64,000 bases of DNA, taken from positions 3,782,001 through 3,846,000 of the forward strand of contig NZ_SODV01000001.1 of the NCBI RefSeq assembly GCF_004366355.1, written 5' to 3'. Below are positions 8,255 through 16,639 of the stretch, piece by piece. A program made the position numbers and the translations under genes. The notes under the pieces were generated by a model, which did no database searches, was not told the origin of the DNA, and worked only from the letters and a program-made list of their open reading frames with translations. This stretch comes from Dinghuibacter silviterrae. GTDB lineage: Bacteria > Bacteroidota > Bacteroidia > Chitinophagales > Chitinophagaceae. Position 1 is the first letter of the stretch. Every line of letters begins with the position of its first letter.

Positions 8255-8506
8255 ATGCAGAAAAAACTTCATCCCGAGAGCTATCGTTTCGTAGTATTCA
8301 AGGATATGTCCAACGGGACCACTTTTTTGGGCCGCTCCACAGCCTCCGGTAACCGTGAAATGATCAAGTGGGAAGATGGGAATGAGTATCCCGTAATCAA
8401 GTTGGATATCTCCAGCACCTCCCATCCGTTCTATACCGGTAAGAATGTCCTGGTAGACACTGCAGGGCGTATCGACAAATTCAAGAAGCGTTACGAGAAA
8501 AAATAA
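8255..8506 (+). CDS. rpmE: 50S ribosomal protein L31, type B
   Basis: An 83-residue ribosomal protein of the large subunit. It starts [17 protein letters not shown] and contains [26 protein letters not shown] and ends with [13 protein letters not shown], matching type B (RpmE2) L31. The zinc-binding cysteines of type A L31 are absent, so it belongs to the zinc-independent form. ATG 8255 is used; the TTG at 8246 only adds three residues. It is monocistronic, with a terminator-rich region behind it. Confidence 0.96.
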   Translation: MQKKLHPESYRFVVFKDMSNGTTFLGRSTASGNREMIKWEDGNEYPVIKLDISSTSHPFYTGKNVLVDTAGRIDKFKKRYEKK

Positions 8507-8960
8507 GTAAAGAAGGATAGGTTACAAATGGAAATTTGTATGTCATTGCAGAAAAATGACTAACTTTAGTACTTATTGTTTTTCATGGCTATACTTTTTG
8601 TCCCCGCGATTCCTCGCGGGGTCTTTGTTTTTGGGCCGAGGCCTTGGTTGCCAGCAACTTAGGCCTCGGCCCAAAAACATCTTATGCGTCGCGACAAAGG
8701 GGGAGCTTCGCCCCCCCTTTGTAATCCCCCCAAAGATGCAAAGCGTTTTGCAGTTTTCGCATGTGTGCGGGTGTGGTTTAGCAAAACTTTAGCACGTCGG
8801 CCTTATCTCGCGGGGCGACCCTTAGGCACCGGCGGCGGCTGGCGCCGCGCCTTGGCACGCTGTGGCGGCATGCGGGGCATGCCTGTGAGCCTGAGGCGGC
8901 CGCTAGGGCGGCGCCTCGAAGCGCGGCGGCGACTCGCAGACGGCGCTGCGCGGCCCGCGC
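8507..8960. other. Gene-free spacer with hairpins and a GC-rich tract
   Basis: No coding frame in these 454 bases has support. It holds three hairpins: 8602-8621 (stem CCCCGCGA/TCGCGGGG, then T-rich, the likely rpmE terminator), 8628-8677 (17-bp arms TTTTTGGGCCGAGGCCT and complement, an outlying relative of the TTTTTGG...CCAAAAA hairpins), and 8694-8722 (ACAAAGGGGG/CCCCCTTTGT). Bases about 8810-8960 are extremely GC-rich, with repeated GGCGG, GCGCC and GGCATGC words, up to the stop codon of the convergent lipoprotein gene. Confidence 0.7.
8628..8677. repeat. Intergenic hairpin, TTTTTGG...CCAAAAA type
   Basis: Arms 8628-8644 and 8661-8677 are perfect 17-bp complements around a 16-nt loop. It shares the TTTTTGG/CCAAAAA ends of the hairpins at 2321 and 3494 but lacks their CGTAA inner ends. 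Confidence 0.75.
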
Positions 8961-9491
8961 CTAGGGCAGATTCACCCGGAAGGACCCGTTGGTCACTACG
9001 ATGCTGTCTCCCAGCCCCGGCACTTTTGCCCCCTGCACCTGGCCTTCGAAGCCCTTGAATGTTCCGGTAACCTGGCGTCCGTTGTTGGAGGTAATCTGGA
9101 CGAGCGAGGGAGGGTTCCCCCCGTCGAAGGTATTGGTGAAAAAGAAGTTACCGCGGTTGACGAGGTCAAAGGACTCCAGGTAGAAACCGGCGTGCGTGTG
9201 AACGGTGTCGCTATAAAGGCCGGTCATGTGCTGGGCGCTGTAGGCGCCGCCCTCCATAAACAGGTGGAAACCCACGGAATCCGTCATCCCCGGGAGGAGC
9301 TGCCTGCCCATGATTTCCAGGGTTGGATAATTATAATTGTTGTCGTAGATCGTGTCTACGGTAATGCTGTCGACCGTGACGAGTTGACCGTTGGCGGTGT
9401 AGGTGATGAATACCGGACCGGAAGAGGAATTGGAGCTTTTTGAACAGGAGAGCGCGGCCATGCAAAGGAGCGCAAGGAGAACCTTATTCAT
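8961..9491 (-). CDS. Putative lipoprotein of unknown function
   Basis: A 176-residue protein with a lipoprotein signal peptide (MNKVLLALLCMAALSC; lipobox ALSC, lipidated Cys 16) followed by a Ser/Asn-rich linker and a beta-rich domain (VFITYTANGQLVTVDSITVD, GMTDSVGFHLFMEGGAYS, VQITSNNGRQVTGTFKGFEGQV). Bacteroidota contain many such surface or periplasmic lipoproteins; I do not recognise a specific family. The Ser after Cys gives no inner-membrane retention clue applicable to this phylum. It stands alone between a GC-rich spacer and the signalling island. Confidence 0.8.
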   Translation of the reverse strand: MNKVLLALLCMAALSCSKSSNSSSGPVFITYTANGQLVTVDSITVDTIYDNNYNYPTLEIMGRQLLPGMTDSVGFHLFMEGGAYSAQHMTGLYSDTVHTHAGFYLESFDLVNRGNFFFTNTFDGGNPPSLVQITSNNGRQVTGTFKGFEGQVQGAKVPGLGDSIVVTNGSFRVNLP

Positions 9492-9535
9492 AATGTAGGA
9501 TTAATTGAGGGGCCAAATATAAGAAATCCTACTTA

Positions 9536-9943
9536 TTACGCAACCAACGTCGCTATTTCTGCCAATTTCGTAATGGTCAACGGCTTTGTGACAAACGCCT
9601 CCACCGAAGGATGGGCCTCTGCGCGAATGGTATCGCCGATCTGGAGCGTAGCGGAGAGGAGGACGACGTGGCAGCGGCGGCGCAGGCTGGCAGGGAGCGC
9701 GTCGAGGCGGTCAAGAAAAGAAAACCCGTCCATATCGGGCATTTTTATGTCGAGCAACAGGACGATGGGGTAGCGCTCGGTGGGATCGATATAGGGTAGG
9801 GAGGCGAGGTGATCCAACGCACGGCGGGGGTTGGTAAAGGACCATACAGGCCCGAACGAGCCCGCACGGAGCAGGAGTTGTTCGTGGAGGAACAGATCGA
9901 CCTCGTTATCATCGATCAAAACAACGGCGCACTTACTCGACAT
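9536..9943 (-). CDS. Single-domain response regulator (CheY-like)
   Basis: A 135-residue receiver domain without an output domain. The acidic pair is in VVLIDDNEVD (residues 11-12), the phospho-acceptor is Asp 65 in VLLLDIKMPDMDG, Thr/Ser in VVLLSATLQ and Lys in AFVTKPLT. ATG 9943 is chosen; it overlaps the stop of the upstream REC-kinase gene by 11 nt, so the two are translationally coupled and Asp 65 is a likely phosphate acceptor of that kinase or of the 7TMR kinase. Output must be by protein-protein contact. Confidence 0.9.
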   Translation of the reverse strand: MSSKCAVVLIDDNEVDLFLHEQLLLRAGSFGPVWSFTNPRRALDHLASLPYIDPTERYPIVLLLDIKMPDMDGFSFLDRLDALPASLRRRCHVVLLSATLQIGDTIRAEAHPSVEAFVTKPLTITKLAEIATLVA

Positions 9944-11021
9944 GATTCGGTAGAATAATTTCAAATTTTGTTCCCTGCCCATAAGTAGAGTCTACCTCTA
10001 TCGTACCACCCATCTTGTTGAGCGCTTCTTTTACTATATAAAGGCCAATACCCGTACCGGCATTGTCGGTACGGTTGCTGCGGAAAAACATGCGGAAGAT
10101 GTCGTTCAAATGGGTATGGAGGATGCCCACGCCGTTATCTTCTATGGTGATCACGGCTTTGTGGGGGTAGGTACGGACCTGCAGGTGCACTTTGGGGTTT
10201 GGCTCGTCGGACTTCTGGTATTTGATGGCGTTCGAGATGAGGTTGTTCAGGATGATGGCGGTGCGGAAGGCGTCACCCCTGAACACATGGTCTTCCTGGA
10301 CGTCTACCGTGAAGTGGACGTTGTTGTTCCGGTGCCGGTGCGTATCGATGGCCTCTTTGATGATCTGGCTGAAGTTCACGATTTCCATATCGGCGTCGAC
10401 CCGGGTGTTGCGGTAGTATTCGATGACCTTTTTAATAAACTCATCCAGCCGGAGGATACAGCTTTCGATGAGGTCGACATAACCGTTGGGATCGATGATG
10501 GACTGGTCGGACTTGGCGAGGTTGATGATACCTAAGACAGACACGAGCGGTGAGCGCATGTCGTGGCTGGCGCTATAAATAAACCGGTTGAGCTCCTCGT
10601 TTGTTTTTTCAAGGGCCACCACCTTTTCTTTTAGGTGTTTGCGGGCGGTATACAGGTCGTGGGCGTTGGTAATGGCCGTGGCGATCTCAAACTCCTCCCA
10701 GGGCTTTCGGATAAACCGGTAGATCTGTCCCTTGTTGATGGAGTCGATGATGTCTTCAACGTCGGTATACCCGGTGAGCAGGATGCGGATAGGGTCGGGG
10801 TGTTTTTCCTTGATGCTGTTGAAGAACTCGACACCGGTGGTCGTCGGCATGCGCTGATCGGCAATGATGACCTCCACGGAGACTTCTTCCAGAAGCGTTT
10901 TGGCTTCGGTAACGGTGAGCGCCGTATAAATCTCATAGTTTCGCCGGAAGCTGGCCCTGAACGTGTTGAGATTGTTGATCTCATCATCCAGGTAAAGTAT
11001 TTTAATCCGGTTGTCGCTCAT
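9933..11021 (-). CDS. Response regulator-histidine kinase hybrid
   Basis: A 362-residue cytoplasmic protein. Residues 1-125 are a receiver domain (ILYLDDEINN, Asp 55 in IIADQRMP, Lys 106 in RKPW). A coiled segment (LKEKVVALEKTNEELNRF) leads to a HisKA domain with His 153 in SASHDMRSPL, and residues about 250-362 are the HATPase domain (NNLISNAIKY, IEDNGVGI, GTGIGLYIVKEA). The N-terminal position of the receiver suggests that phosphorylation tunes kinase activity. It lies 4 nt after the 7TMR kinase and overlaps the next response regulator, so the three form one operon. Confidence 0.93.
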   Translation of the reverse strand: MSDNRIKILYLDDEINNLNTFRASFRRNYEIYTALTVTEAKTLLEEVSVEVIIADQRMPTTTGVEFFNSIKEKHPDPIRILLTGYTDVEDIIDSINKGQIYRFIRKPWEEFEIATAITNAHDLYTARKHLKEKVVALEKTNEELNRFIYSASHDMRSPLVSVLGIINLAKSDQSIIDPNGYVDLIESCILRLDEFIKKVIEYYRNTRVDADMEIVNFSQIIKEAIDTHRHRNNNVHFTVDVQEDHVFRGDAFRTAIILNNLISNAIKYQKSDEPNPKVHLQVRTYPHKAVITIEDNGVGILHTHLNDIFRMFFRSNRTDNAGTGIGLYIVKEALNKMGGTIEVDSTYGQGTKFEIILPNHVE

Positions 11022-11025
11022 AGTA

Positions 11026-13170
11026 TCAATTTACAGGGTGAACGATGGGGAGGATGATTTGGAATTCGGTCCCCTTACCCAGGGTCGAATGTACGACGAT
11101 CCTGCCTTTATGTTTCTCAATAATACTGAACACGATGGATAATCCGAGACCGGTGCCCTCCCCGATCTCTTTTGTCGTAAAAAATGGATCGAAAATCTTT
11201 TCCCGCACCTCGTCGGGCATACCGGTCCCGGTATCGGCTATCCGCACCTGGACCTGTTCGGCGTCGTACATGGCCGTGGATACGGTCAGGTATTCGGTTT
11301 GCCCGGAGTGTTTTTTGTCCATGGCATAGAGGGCATTGCTCATGATGTTCATAAATACCTGGTTGAGCTTGCCGGGAAAACACTCTACGTTGGGGATGGC
11401 CTCGTAGTGTCGGACGACCTGGATGTTCCCGGGGGTGGTGCTTTTCAAAAGGACCAGGGTGGAGTCCAGGCCTTCGTGAAGGCTTACCTTTTTAAGTTCG
11501 GTTTCGTCAAGCCGGCTAAAGGTCCGGAGCCCCTTGACGATCTCGGCGGTCCGGGTGGCGCCGTCCTCGATGCCCTGGAGCAGCGTACCGATTTCGGTTT
11601 TGATATAGGGAATGTCGATTTCGCGTTTGTAGGCGTCGATTTCGGCGATCTGGTCCTCCAGGTCTCCCTTGAGGTCCAGGTTCTCGTATTGGCCGATGAT
11701 CTCCCACAGGTCGCGGATGTCGAGCTGCAGGGGTTTGATGTTCGACTTGACGAAATTGATGGGGTTGTTGATCTCGTGGGCGATACCGGCGGTCAGCACA
11801 CCAAGGCTGGCCATCTTTTCGGATTCGACCAGTTGCGACTGGGTCGCCTTGAGGTGGTCCAGGGCCCCGTTCAGGTCGTCGTTGCTTTTTTCCAGCTCTT
11901 TGGTCCGTTCGTGGACCTTGGCCTCCAGGATGACGTTTTGCTCCCGGACCAGGCGTTCGTTTTCCCTGGATGCCTCCAGGGCTTTGGCCTGGGAGGCTTC
12001 TTTTTCCCGGGTAAGGACGTTGATTTTATCCGCCAGGGCGATGGACAGGAGGATCGCTTCCACCGAAGAGCCTATATAAAGGGCGTAGTTGCTAAAGATA
12101 TTGGACGGGAGGATCCCATAATTTTTCAGGACATAAAAGATCAGCCCCACCATAAATATGAACCACGCCAGGAGGTAATATATGGCTCCTTTGAATCCCT
12201 TCCAGGCGATGTAGGCGGACGCCGACACGACATAGATGGCCATGAACAGGCCGTTTATATCCAAAATGTTATAGCTGATCTTGTTGATGCCGGCCAGGTT
12301 GGCCAGGATGGCGATCGAATAGCTGATGAGAAAATACCAGTTCACCGGCATCAACCGGCGGGCATACGTCCGCATCTGCAAAAAATACATCGCAAAAACG
12401 ATGGCCACCATACACACCACGCTGGAGCTGATGACCACCATATACCGGTTGAGCCCGGGGACGTCGGGCCAAAGGTATTTAAAGGCAAAACCGGAGGAGC
12501 TGAACTGGGCCAGCCCCAGGAAAAAGACATAAATAATGTAGAGCAGGTAGTTTCGGTCCTTAACGGAGAAATAGATAAATAAGTTATAGAAAAAGATGAC
12601 CAGCAGGATACCAAAGTACGCGCCGATGATAAAGACGTTCGTGTCGGAAAAGCGGTCGGTGGACACTCGGCTCCCGATGATCAGCGGCAGGACCAGGGGG
12701 TGGTTGCTGACGACGTGCAGGTAATAGGTGGCCGTGTCCCCCGGGCGCAGCTTCAGATCCACGACAAAGTCGACGGCGTCTTCCGGCCGGTCGCCGTACG
12801 GGTACATGTTCCCCCCCTTGAAAATGGGTACCAGGCGCGCCCCTTGCGTCTTGTACACCATCAGGCTCGGAAGACCGGGTGCCTGGGCCGTCATATACAG
12901 GGTATGGTCATCCGTCTGGTTGGCCACGCGGAACCGAAGCCAGTTGTTGATCGTGGACTTCGGGAATACCGGGATGTTTTTCCCCACTGGCTCAAAACCG
13001 GTCGCGGTTTGTATCGTGGAATCCGAATAGCGTTGTTCGAGGTCCTTTAGGAAAAACGTCTGCTGCCCGATGGACAACAATTGCTGGTTGCTGGTGATGC
13101 CGATCACCTCCTGTGCGCGCACGGCGGTCGCCAGGAAGAGGCACACGCAAAGCACCAAAAAGCTACGCAT
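11026..13170 (-). CDS. 7TMR-DISM sensor histidine kinase
   Basis: A 714-residue inner-membrane kinase. After a signal sequence (MRSFLVLCVCLFLATAVRAQ) residues about 20-180 form a periplasmic DISM-type sensor that resembles carbohydrate-binding folds. Seven hydrophobic helices follow (from FIIGAYFGILLVIFFYNLF to YALYIGSSVEAILLSIALA), then a long coiled coil, HisKA with the phospho-acceptor in GIAHEINNPINFV, and a HATPase domain (NIMSNALYAM, DTGTGMP, EGTGLGLSIV). Four in-frame ATGs exist (13170, 13182, 13194, 13212); 13170 gives the most compact signal peptide and only an 8-nt overlap with the upstream gene. Ligand unknown. Confidence 0.88.
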   Translation of the reverse strand: MRSFLVLCVCLFLATAVRAQEVIGITSNQQLLSIGQQTFFLKDLEQRYSDSTIQTATGFEPVGKNIPVFPKSTINNWLRFRVANQTDDHTLYMTAQAPGLPSLMVYKTQGARLVPIFKGGNMYPYGDRPEDAVDFVVDLKLRPGDTATYYLHVVSNHPLVLPLIIGSRVSTDRFSDTNVFIIGAYFGILLVIFFYNLFIYFSVKDRNYLLYIIYVFFLGLAQFSSSGFAFKYLWPDVPGLNRYMVVISSSVVCMVAIVFAMYFLQMRTYARRLMPVNWYFLISYSIAILANLAGINKISYNILDINGLFMAIYVVSASAYIAWKGFKGAIYYLLAWFIFMVGLIFYVLKNYGILPSNIFSNYALYIGSSVEAILLSIALADKINVLTREKEASQAKALEASRENERLVREQNVILEAKVHERTKELEKSNDDLNGALDHLKATQSQLVESEKMASLGVLTAGIAHEINNPINFVKSNIKPLQLDIRDLWEIIGQYENLDLKGDLEDQIAEIDAYKREIDIPYIKTEIGTLLQGIEDGATRTAEIVKGLRTFSRLDETELKKVSLHEGLDSTLVLLKSTTPGNIQVVRHYEAIPNVECFPGKLNQVFMNIMSNALYAMDKKHSGQTEYLTVSTAMYDAEQVQVRIADTGTGMPDEVREKIFDPFFTTKEIGEGTGLGLSIVFSIIEKHKGRIVVHSTLGKGTEFQIILPIVHPVN

Positions 13171-13900
13171 TCCTGAATTCATGGATATCCGCATTCTGTA
13201 CCCTAAGATCATAGCTAATTTTAATGGCGGTCGAACCCTTCCGGAAAGGGTAGTGCTCCATGGCCACCTGTCGGGGTTGCTCCCGAAGGTTCATGATCCT
13301 GTCCCTCTCAAGGGCGGCGGTATCCGGCATATTGATCATGTCCTGTACAAAAACGGCGGTGGCCAGTAAGTCGTGTTTCGGATAGTAAAAGGTACCATTA
13401 TTTCCGATATCTTTTATGATCCTGCCCCCCTGCCACTCGGAAAATTTCACCGTAACGGGGGAGCAAAGACTAAAGATAGTGGTTAGACCAATTTGTGGTG
13501 CGATGGCCAGTGCGGCCCTGGAGGCGAAAATAGCCCCTATTCCTAAACCGGCGACTTCGATGGAGTTCCAAAGCCCGCACAATTCCCCTGTGCCCTTGGA
13601 GAGGTTCTCCCGGACCATGACATAGATACTGGGATCCATGTCGCCAACGGCGCCTTCGATGGGGAGTGGATGGACTCCGTCCGCCGCGTGCACACGAGCG
13701 CCTCCGAACATTCGTCCGTCATCCTCGCTTTCTACTACGACGACGAAAACGGAAGGCCAGTTTGCCCATTGATCGTTGGAAGAAGTTACTTTGTTGATGC
13801 CATGATTGCCTAATACCGTTCTGTGTCCCTCTATAAAATGGCGACAAGTCTCCGGTTCATCTACTGCCCTAAAAGCCCTGATTCGTACCTCCGTAACCAT
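13163..13900 (-). CDS. GNAT-fold acyltransferase-like protein of unknown function
   Basis: A 245-residue cytoplasmic protein without signal or membrane segments. The pattern of an N-terminal strand (VRIRAFRAVDEPETCRHFIEGH), a central strand with FGGARVH and the run GELCGLWNSIEVAGLGIGA, followed by a helix and IFSLCSPVTVKF, resembles GNAT/autoinducer-synthase-like acyltransferases. The typical acetyl-CoA loop (Q/R-x-x-G-x-G/A) is represented only by VAGLGIG. I therefore call the fold, not the function. It is the first gene of the minus-strand signalling operon, overlapping the 7TMR kinase start, and diverges from a response regulator at 14054. Confidence 0.5.
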   Translation of the reverse strand: MVTEVRIRAFRAVDEPETCRHFIEGHRTVLGNHGINKVTSSNDQWANWPSVFVVVVESEDDGRMFGGARVHAADGVHPLPIEGAVGDMDPSIYVMVRENLSKGTGELCGLWNSIEVAGLGIGAIFASRAALAIAPQIGLTTIFSLCSPVTVKFSEWQGGRIIKDIGNNGTFYYPKHDLLATAVFVQDMINMPDTAALERDRIMNLREQPRQVAMEHYPFRKGSTAIKISYDLRVQNADIHEFRNA

Positions 13901-13989
13901 ATATTCTTCTGAGTTATAAAGATTGCCCTTGGAGGAAGTTTCCGCAAAGAAAGGTCTAGTATGACAATAAATTTGCTAATATAACCTCA

Positions 13990-14025
13990 TTTGTAAGTCG
14001 TTAACTAAAGTCCGAAGTAAATTTG
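13990..14025 (+). promoter_or_regulatory. Possible promoter of response regulator gene
   Basis: TTTG at 13990-13993 and TAAATTTG at 14018-14025 match both Bacteroidota promoter boxes, but the 24-nt spacing is longer than usual. The 153-bp divergent region (13901-14053) must also hold the promoter of the minus-strand signalling operon, which I could not place. Confidence 0.4.
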
Positions 14026-14053
14026 CCTAACTTATTCATATCTTGGTGGTACG

Positions 14054-14521
14054 ATGAAGACAGAAGTGAAGCCCACAGTATTGTATGTCGATGATGAACA
14101 AAACAACCTCCTGTCGTTCAAAGCGACATTCCGGCGGCAGTTCAACATCCTTACAGCTGAATCCGCGGTAGAGGCAAGGCGGATCCTTTCCGGGCAAAGT
14201 GTGCACATCCTCATCTCCGATCAGCGCATGCCGCAGATGACCGGAATCGAGTTTTTCGCCTCCATTCTCGAAGAATATCCGGACCCCATCCGGATCCTGC
14301 TCACCGGCTATGCAGACATCCAGGCCGTCATTGACGCCATCAACCTCGGCCAGGTATTCCGCTACTGTACAAAGCCCTGGAACGAGGGGGAGATCACCCG
14401 CCACCTCGAAGAAGCCTACGAGCTATACGAGCTCCGGGCCCAGAACAAAGAGCTGACCGAGCAGCTGGTAGACAACAATACCAAAATGGAATTTTTGCTG
14501 AGACAACAGTTATTGTCCTAG
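14054..14521 (+). CDS. Response regulator receiver protein
   Basis: A 155-residue receiver domain followed by a short coiled helix (LYELRAQNKELTEQL). Acidic residues lie in VLYVDDEQNN, the phospho-acceptor is Asp 56 in ILISDQRMPQMTG and the conserved Lys is in RYCTKPW. The stretch around PDPIRILLTGYAD and the TKPW segment is nearly the same as in the REC domain of the hybrid kinase at 9933-11021, so the two are paralogues. No DNA-binding domain. It is divergent from the kinase operon and may compete for or relay its phosphate. Confidence 0.9.
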   Translation: MKTEVKPTVLYVDDEQNNLLSFKATFRRQFNILTAESAVEARRILSGQSVHILISDQRMPQMTGIEFFASILEEYPDPIRILLTGYADIQAVIDAINLGQVFRYCTKPWNEGEITRHLEEAYELYELRAQNKELTEQLVDNNTKMEFLLRQQLLS

Positions 14522-14530
14522 CTTTAGGAC

Positions 14531-15820
14531 ATGCAGGTTGTCCTTTTCGAACCTTCCCACCAGGAAGATTTATATCCCTTTACACGCACCCGCCCCGTAA
14601 GTGCCCTTCGTAAGGGTATCATGACCATCCGGGAAACCTGGGAAAGGATCATCGGGGATGCGCTCCGTAAAAATACGGAAGCGCCGTTCGGCGAACGCGT
14701 GCGCGCGCTGAACGAAATGAACGCGCTCGATGTTGCCGCGACCGCCGCCCTTGATTTTGGCGCGGCCGCCGCCTCCGACTTTGCCGCCGCCGAAGGCCCC
14801 GTTCTTTTTTTAAACGCTGCCCTCATGCCCGACCCCGACGTCTGGGCACAAGTCGTTGCCCTGAAAAAGGGCGAAGCCTTTTATGACGGCGACACTCCTT
14901 TGGCTTACTACGCCGGCGACAAGAACCCGGTGCGCCGCAGCTTGGGCGACGAGGACGCGCGACGGCGCACGACCGGAGGCGATGATCCGCAGCGCCGCGC
15001 GCCAGGCGGCGAGGGCACGCAGCGTCGCATGTTGAGCGCTGCCCGCGTCCTCCGCTACCCCTGGGAGCTCGTCCACTGGAACGACCGCTCCCTGCGCATC
15101 GACTTCGACCTACTAACGGCCGGGCGTACCTCCCAACCGGTCCCCCCGGGGAACCATGTTGTCAACCCGGACGATATCTTTTTGGAGGAAGGCGCCAAGG
15201 TATCCTTCTCCGTATTAAATGCGTCCACCGGTCCGATCTATATTGGGAAAAATGCAGAAGTCATGGATGGTTGCCTCCTAAGGGGACCCATTGCCCTTTG
15301 CGAGGGATCGACGTTAAAGATGGGGGGGCGAACATATGGAGCCACCACGCTGGGTCCGTACTCCGCAGCCGGCGGGGAAGTGAAGAATGTGATCATGATT
15401 GGCTACAGCAACAAAAATCACGACGGCTACCTGGGCGACTCCCTTATCGGAGAATGGTGCAACCTCGGCGGGGGCACCTCCTGTTCCAACGTCCGGAACA
15501 ACGCACAACCCGTCAAGGTCTGGAACCCCGCGAAGGGTAGGGCGGAGGTTGCCGGGTTAAAGGCCGGGCTTTTTATGGGGGACTATTCCCGTTGCGCGAT
15601 CCAGACGGGGTTTAATACCGGGGCCGTGGTCGGGGTGTGCTGCAATGTCTTTGGCGGAAACGTCTCCGGCTATCTTCCCGACTTCAGCTGGGGCCTCGAC
15701 GGCACCCGTTATGACTGGGAAAAGGCACTCCGGGACATCGACAACTGGAAAAAACTAAAGGGCCGGCACCTGACGCCTGACGAAATACAGATTTTACAAC
15801 CTATTTTTGCGGCCGTATGA
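14531..15820 (+). CDS. Alternative GlmU-like UDP-GlcNAc diphosphorylase/GlcN-1-P acetyltransferase
   Basis: A 429-residue protein of the Bacteroidota alternative GlmU family (TIGR03991 type), thought to make UDP-GlcNAc for cell wall and LPS. The N-terminal part has a divergent nucleotidyltransferase start (TRTRPVSALRKGIMTIRETW) and the C-terminal half is a left-handed beta-helix with hexapeptide repeats (ISFSVLNASTGPIYIGKNAEVMD-like strands, GGEVKNVIMIGYSNKNHDG, EWCNLGGGTSCSNVRNN). Residues about 131-168 are three degenerate 10-residue repeats beginning RR, encoded by 30-bp repeats, and residues about 52-90 are Ala-rich; both look like insertions into the N-domain. It overlaps tpiA by 4 nt (ATGA). 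Confidence 0.85.
   Translation: MQVVLFEPSHQEDLYPFTRTRPVSALRKGIMTIRETWERIIGDALRKNTEAPFGERVRALNEMNALDVAATAALDFGAAAASDFAAAEGPVLFLNAALMPDPDVWAQVVALKKGEAFYDGDTPLAYYAGDKNPVRRSLGDEDARRRTTGGDDPQRRAPGGEGTQRRMLSAARVLRYPWELVHWNDRSLRIDFDLLTAGRTSQPVPPGNHVVNPDDIFLEEGAKVSFSVLNASTGPIYIGKNAEVMDGCLLRGPIALCEGSTLKMGGRTYGATTLGPYSAAGGEVKNVIMIGYSNKNHDGYLGDSLIGEWCNLGGGTSCSNVRNNAQPVKVWNPAKGRAEVAGLKAGLFMGDYSRCAIQTGFNTGAVVGVCCNVFGGNVSGYLPDFSWGLDGTRYDWEKALRDIDNWKKLKGRHLTPDEIQILQPIFAAV
14933..15022 (+). repeat. Three 30-bp coding repeats in alternative glmU
   Basis: Three adjacent degenerate 30-bp units (14933-14962, 14963-14992, 14993-15022) encode RRSLGDEDAR, RRTTGGDDPQ and RRAPGGEGTQ, followed by a truncated RRM. They are in frame and much richer in GC than the flanking coding sequence. 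Confidence 0.75.
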
Positions 15821-16581
15821 GAAAACAGATCGCCGCCGCCAATTGGAAGATGAACCTGACGCTGGGACAAGCAGAAAAACTGCTGGATGAGGTCCTGGCC
15901 ATCGACTGGACCCCCAAAGCCCACCAGGAAGTGGTCTTTGCCGTTCCCGCCCCCTACCTGTACCCGGCCCTCACCAAGCTCCGGGCAACCGGACGGACAC
16001 AAGTCCACATCAGCTCCCAAAACGCCTATTCCGAGAAATCCGGGGCCTATACCGGGGAGACCTCCGCGGAAATGCTCCAGTCCATCGGGGTCACCCACGT
16101 CATCCTCGGCCACTCCGAGCGCCGTGAGTATTTTGGAGAAACCGATCATGTCCTCGCCAAAAAGCTGGACATCGCCCTCGCCCACGGCCTGACCCCCATC
16201 TTTTGCTGCGGTGAACCCCTCACCGTCCGCGAGGCAGGCACCCAAAATGCTTTTGTGGCCAAACAGATCGAGCACAGCCTTTTCCACCTGGACGACGCCC
16301 AACTGCGAAAAGTCGTCATTGCCTATGAACCCATCTGGGCCATCGGCACCGGGAAAACCGCCACGTCCGCGCAAGCCCAGGAAATGCACGCCTTTTTGCG
16401 TTCCGTCCTTGCCAAAAAATACGGCGCAACCGCCGACCACATCTCCATATTATACGGGGGAAGCGTCAAGGCCGCCAATGCTGCCGAAATCTTCGCCTGT
16501 CCCGACGTCGACGGTGGTTTGGTAGGCGGCGCCAGCCTTATCGCCAAGGAATTCGAGGCCATTATCCGCGCACTCAAATAA
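15817..16581 (+). CDS. tpiA: Triosephosphate isomerase
   Basis: Glycolytic enzyme interconverting dihydroxyacetone phosphate and glyceraldehyde 3-phosphate. All key elements are present in 254 residues: NWKMN with the substrate Lys, the electrophilic His in [12 protein letters not shown], the catalytic Glu in [14 protein letters not shown] followed by the flexible loop, and the phosphate-binding [13 protein letters not shown] and GGLVGGASL. Its ATG overlaps the stop of the GlmU-like gene (ATGA), so the two are coupled. Confidence 0.98.
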   Translation: MRKQIAAANWKMNLTLGQAEKLLDEVLAIDWTPKAHQEVVFAVPAPYLYPALTKLRATGRTQVHISSQNAYSEKSGAYTGETSAEMLQSIGVTHVILGHSERREYFGETDHVLAKKLDIALAHGLTPIFCCGEPLTVREAGTQNAFVAKQIEHSLFHLDDAQLRKVVIAYEPIWAIGTGKTATSAQAQEMHAFLRSVLAKKYGATADHISILYGGSVKAANAAEIFACPDVDGGLVGGASLIAKEFEAIIRALK

Positions 16582-16639
16582 GGTAACGATCCCCGAGAAG
16601 ACCTACCATATTGTCGTTGTCAAGAAACCCCAGCTTCTT

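Noticed and set aside
11299-12582. 427-residue plus-strand open frame
   Set aside because: Antisense to the 7TMR histidine kinase, whose H, N and G boxes are intact.
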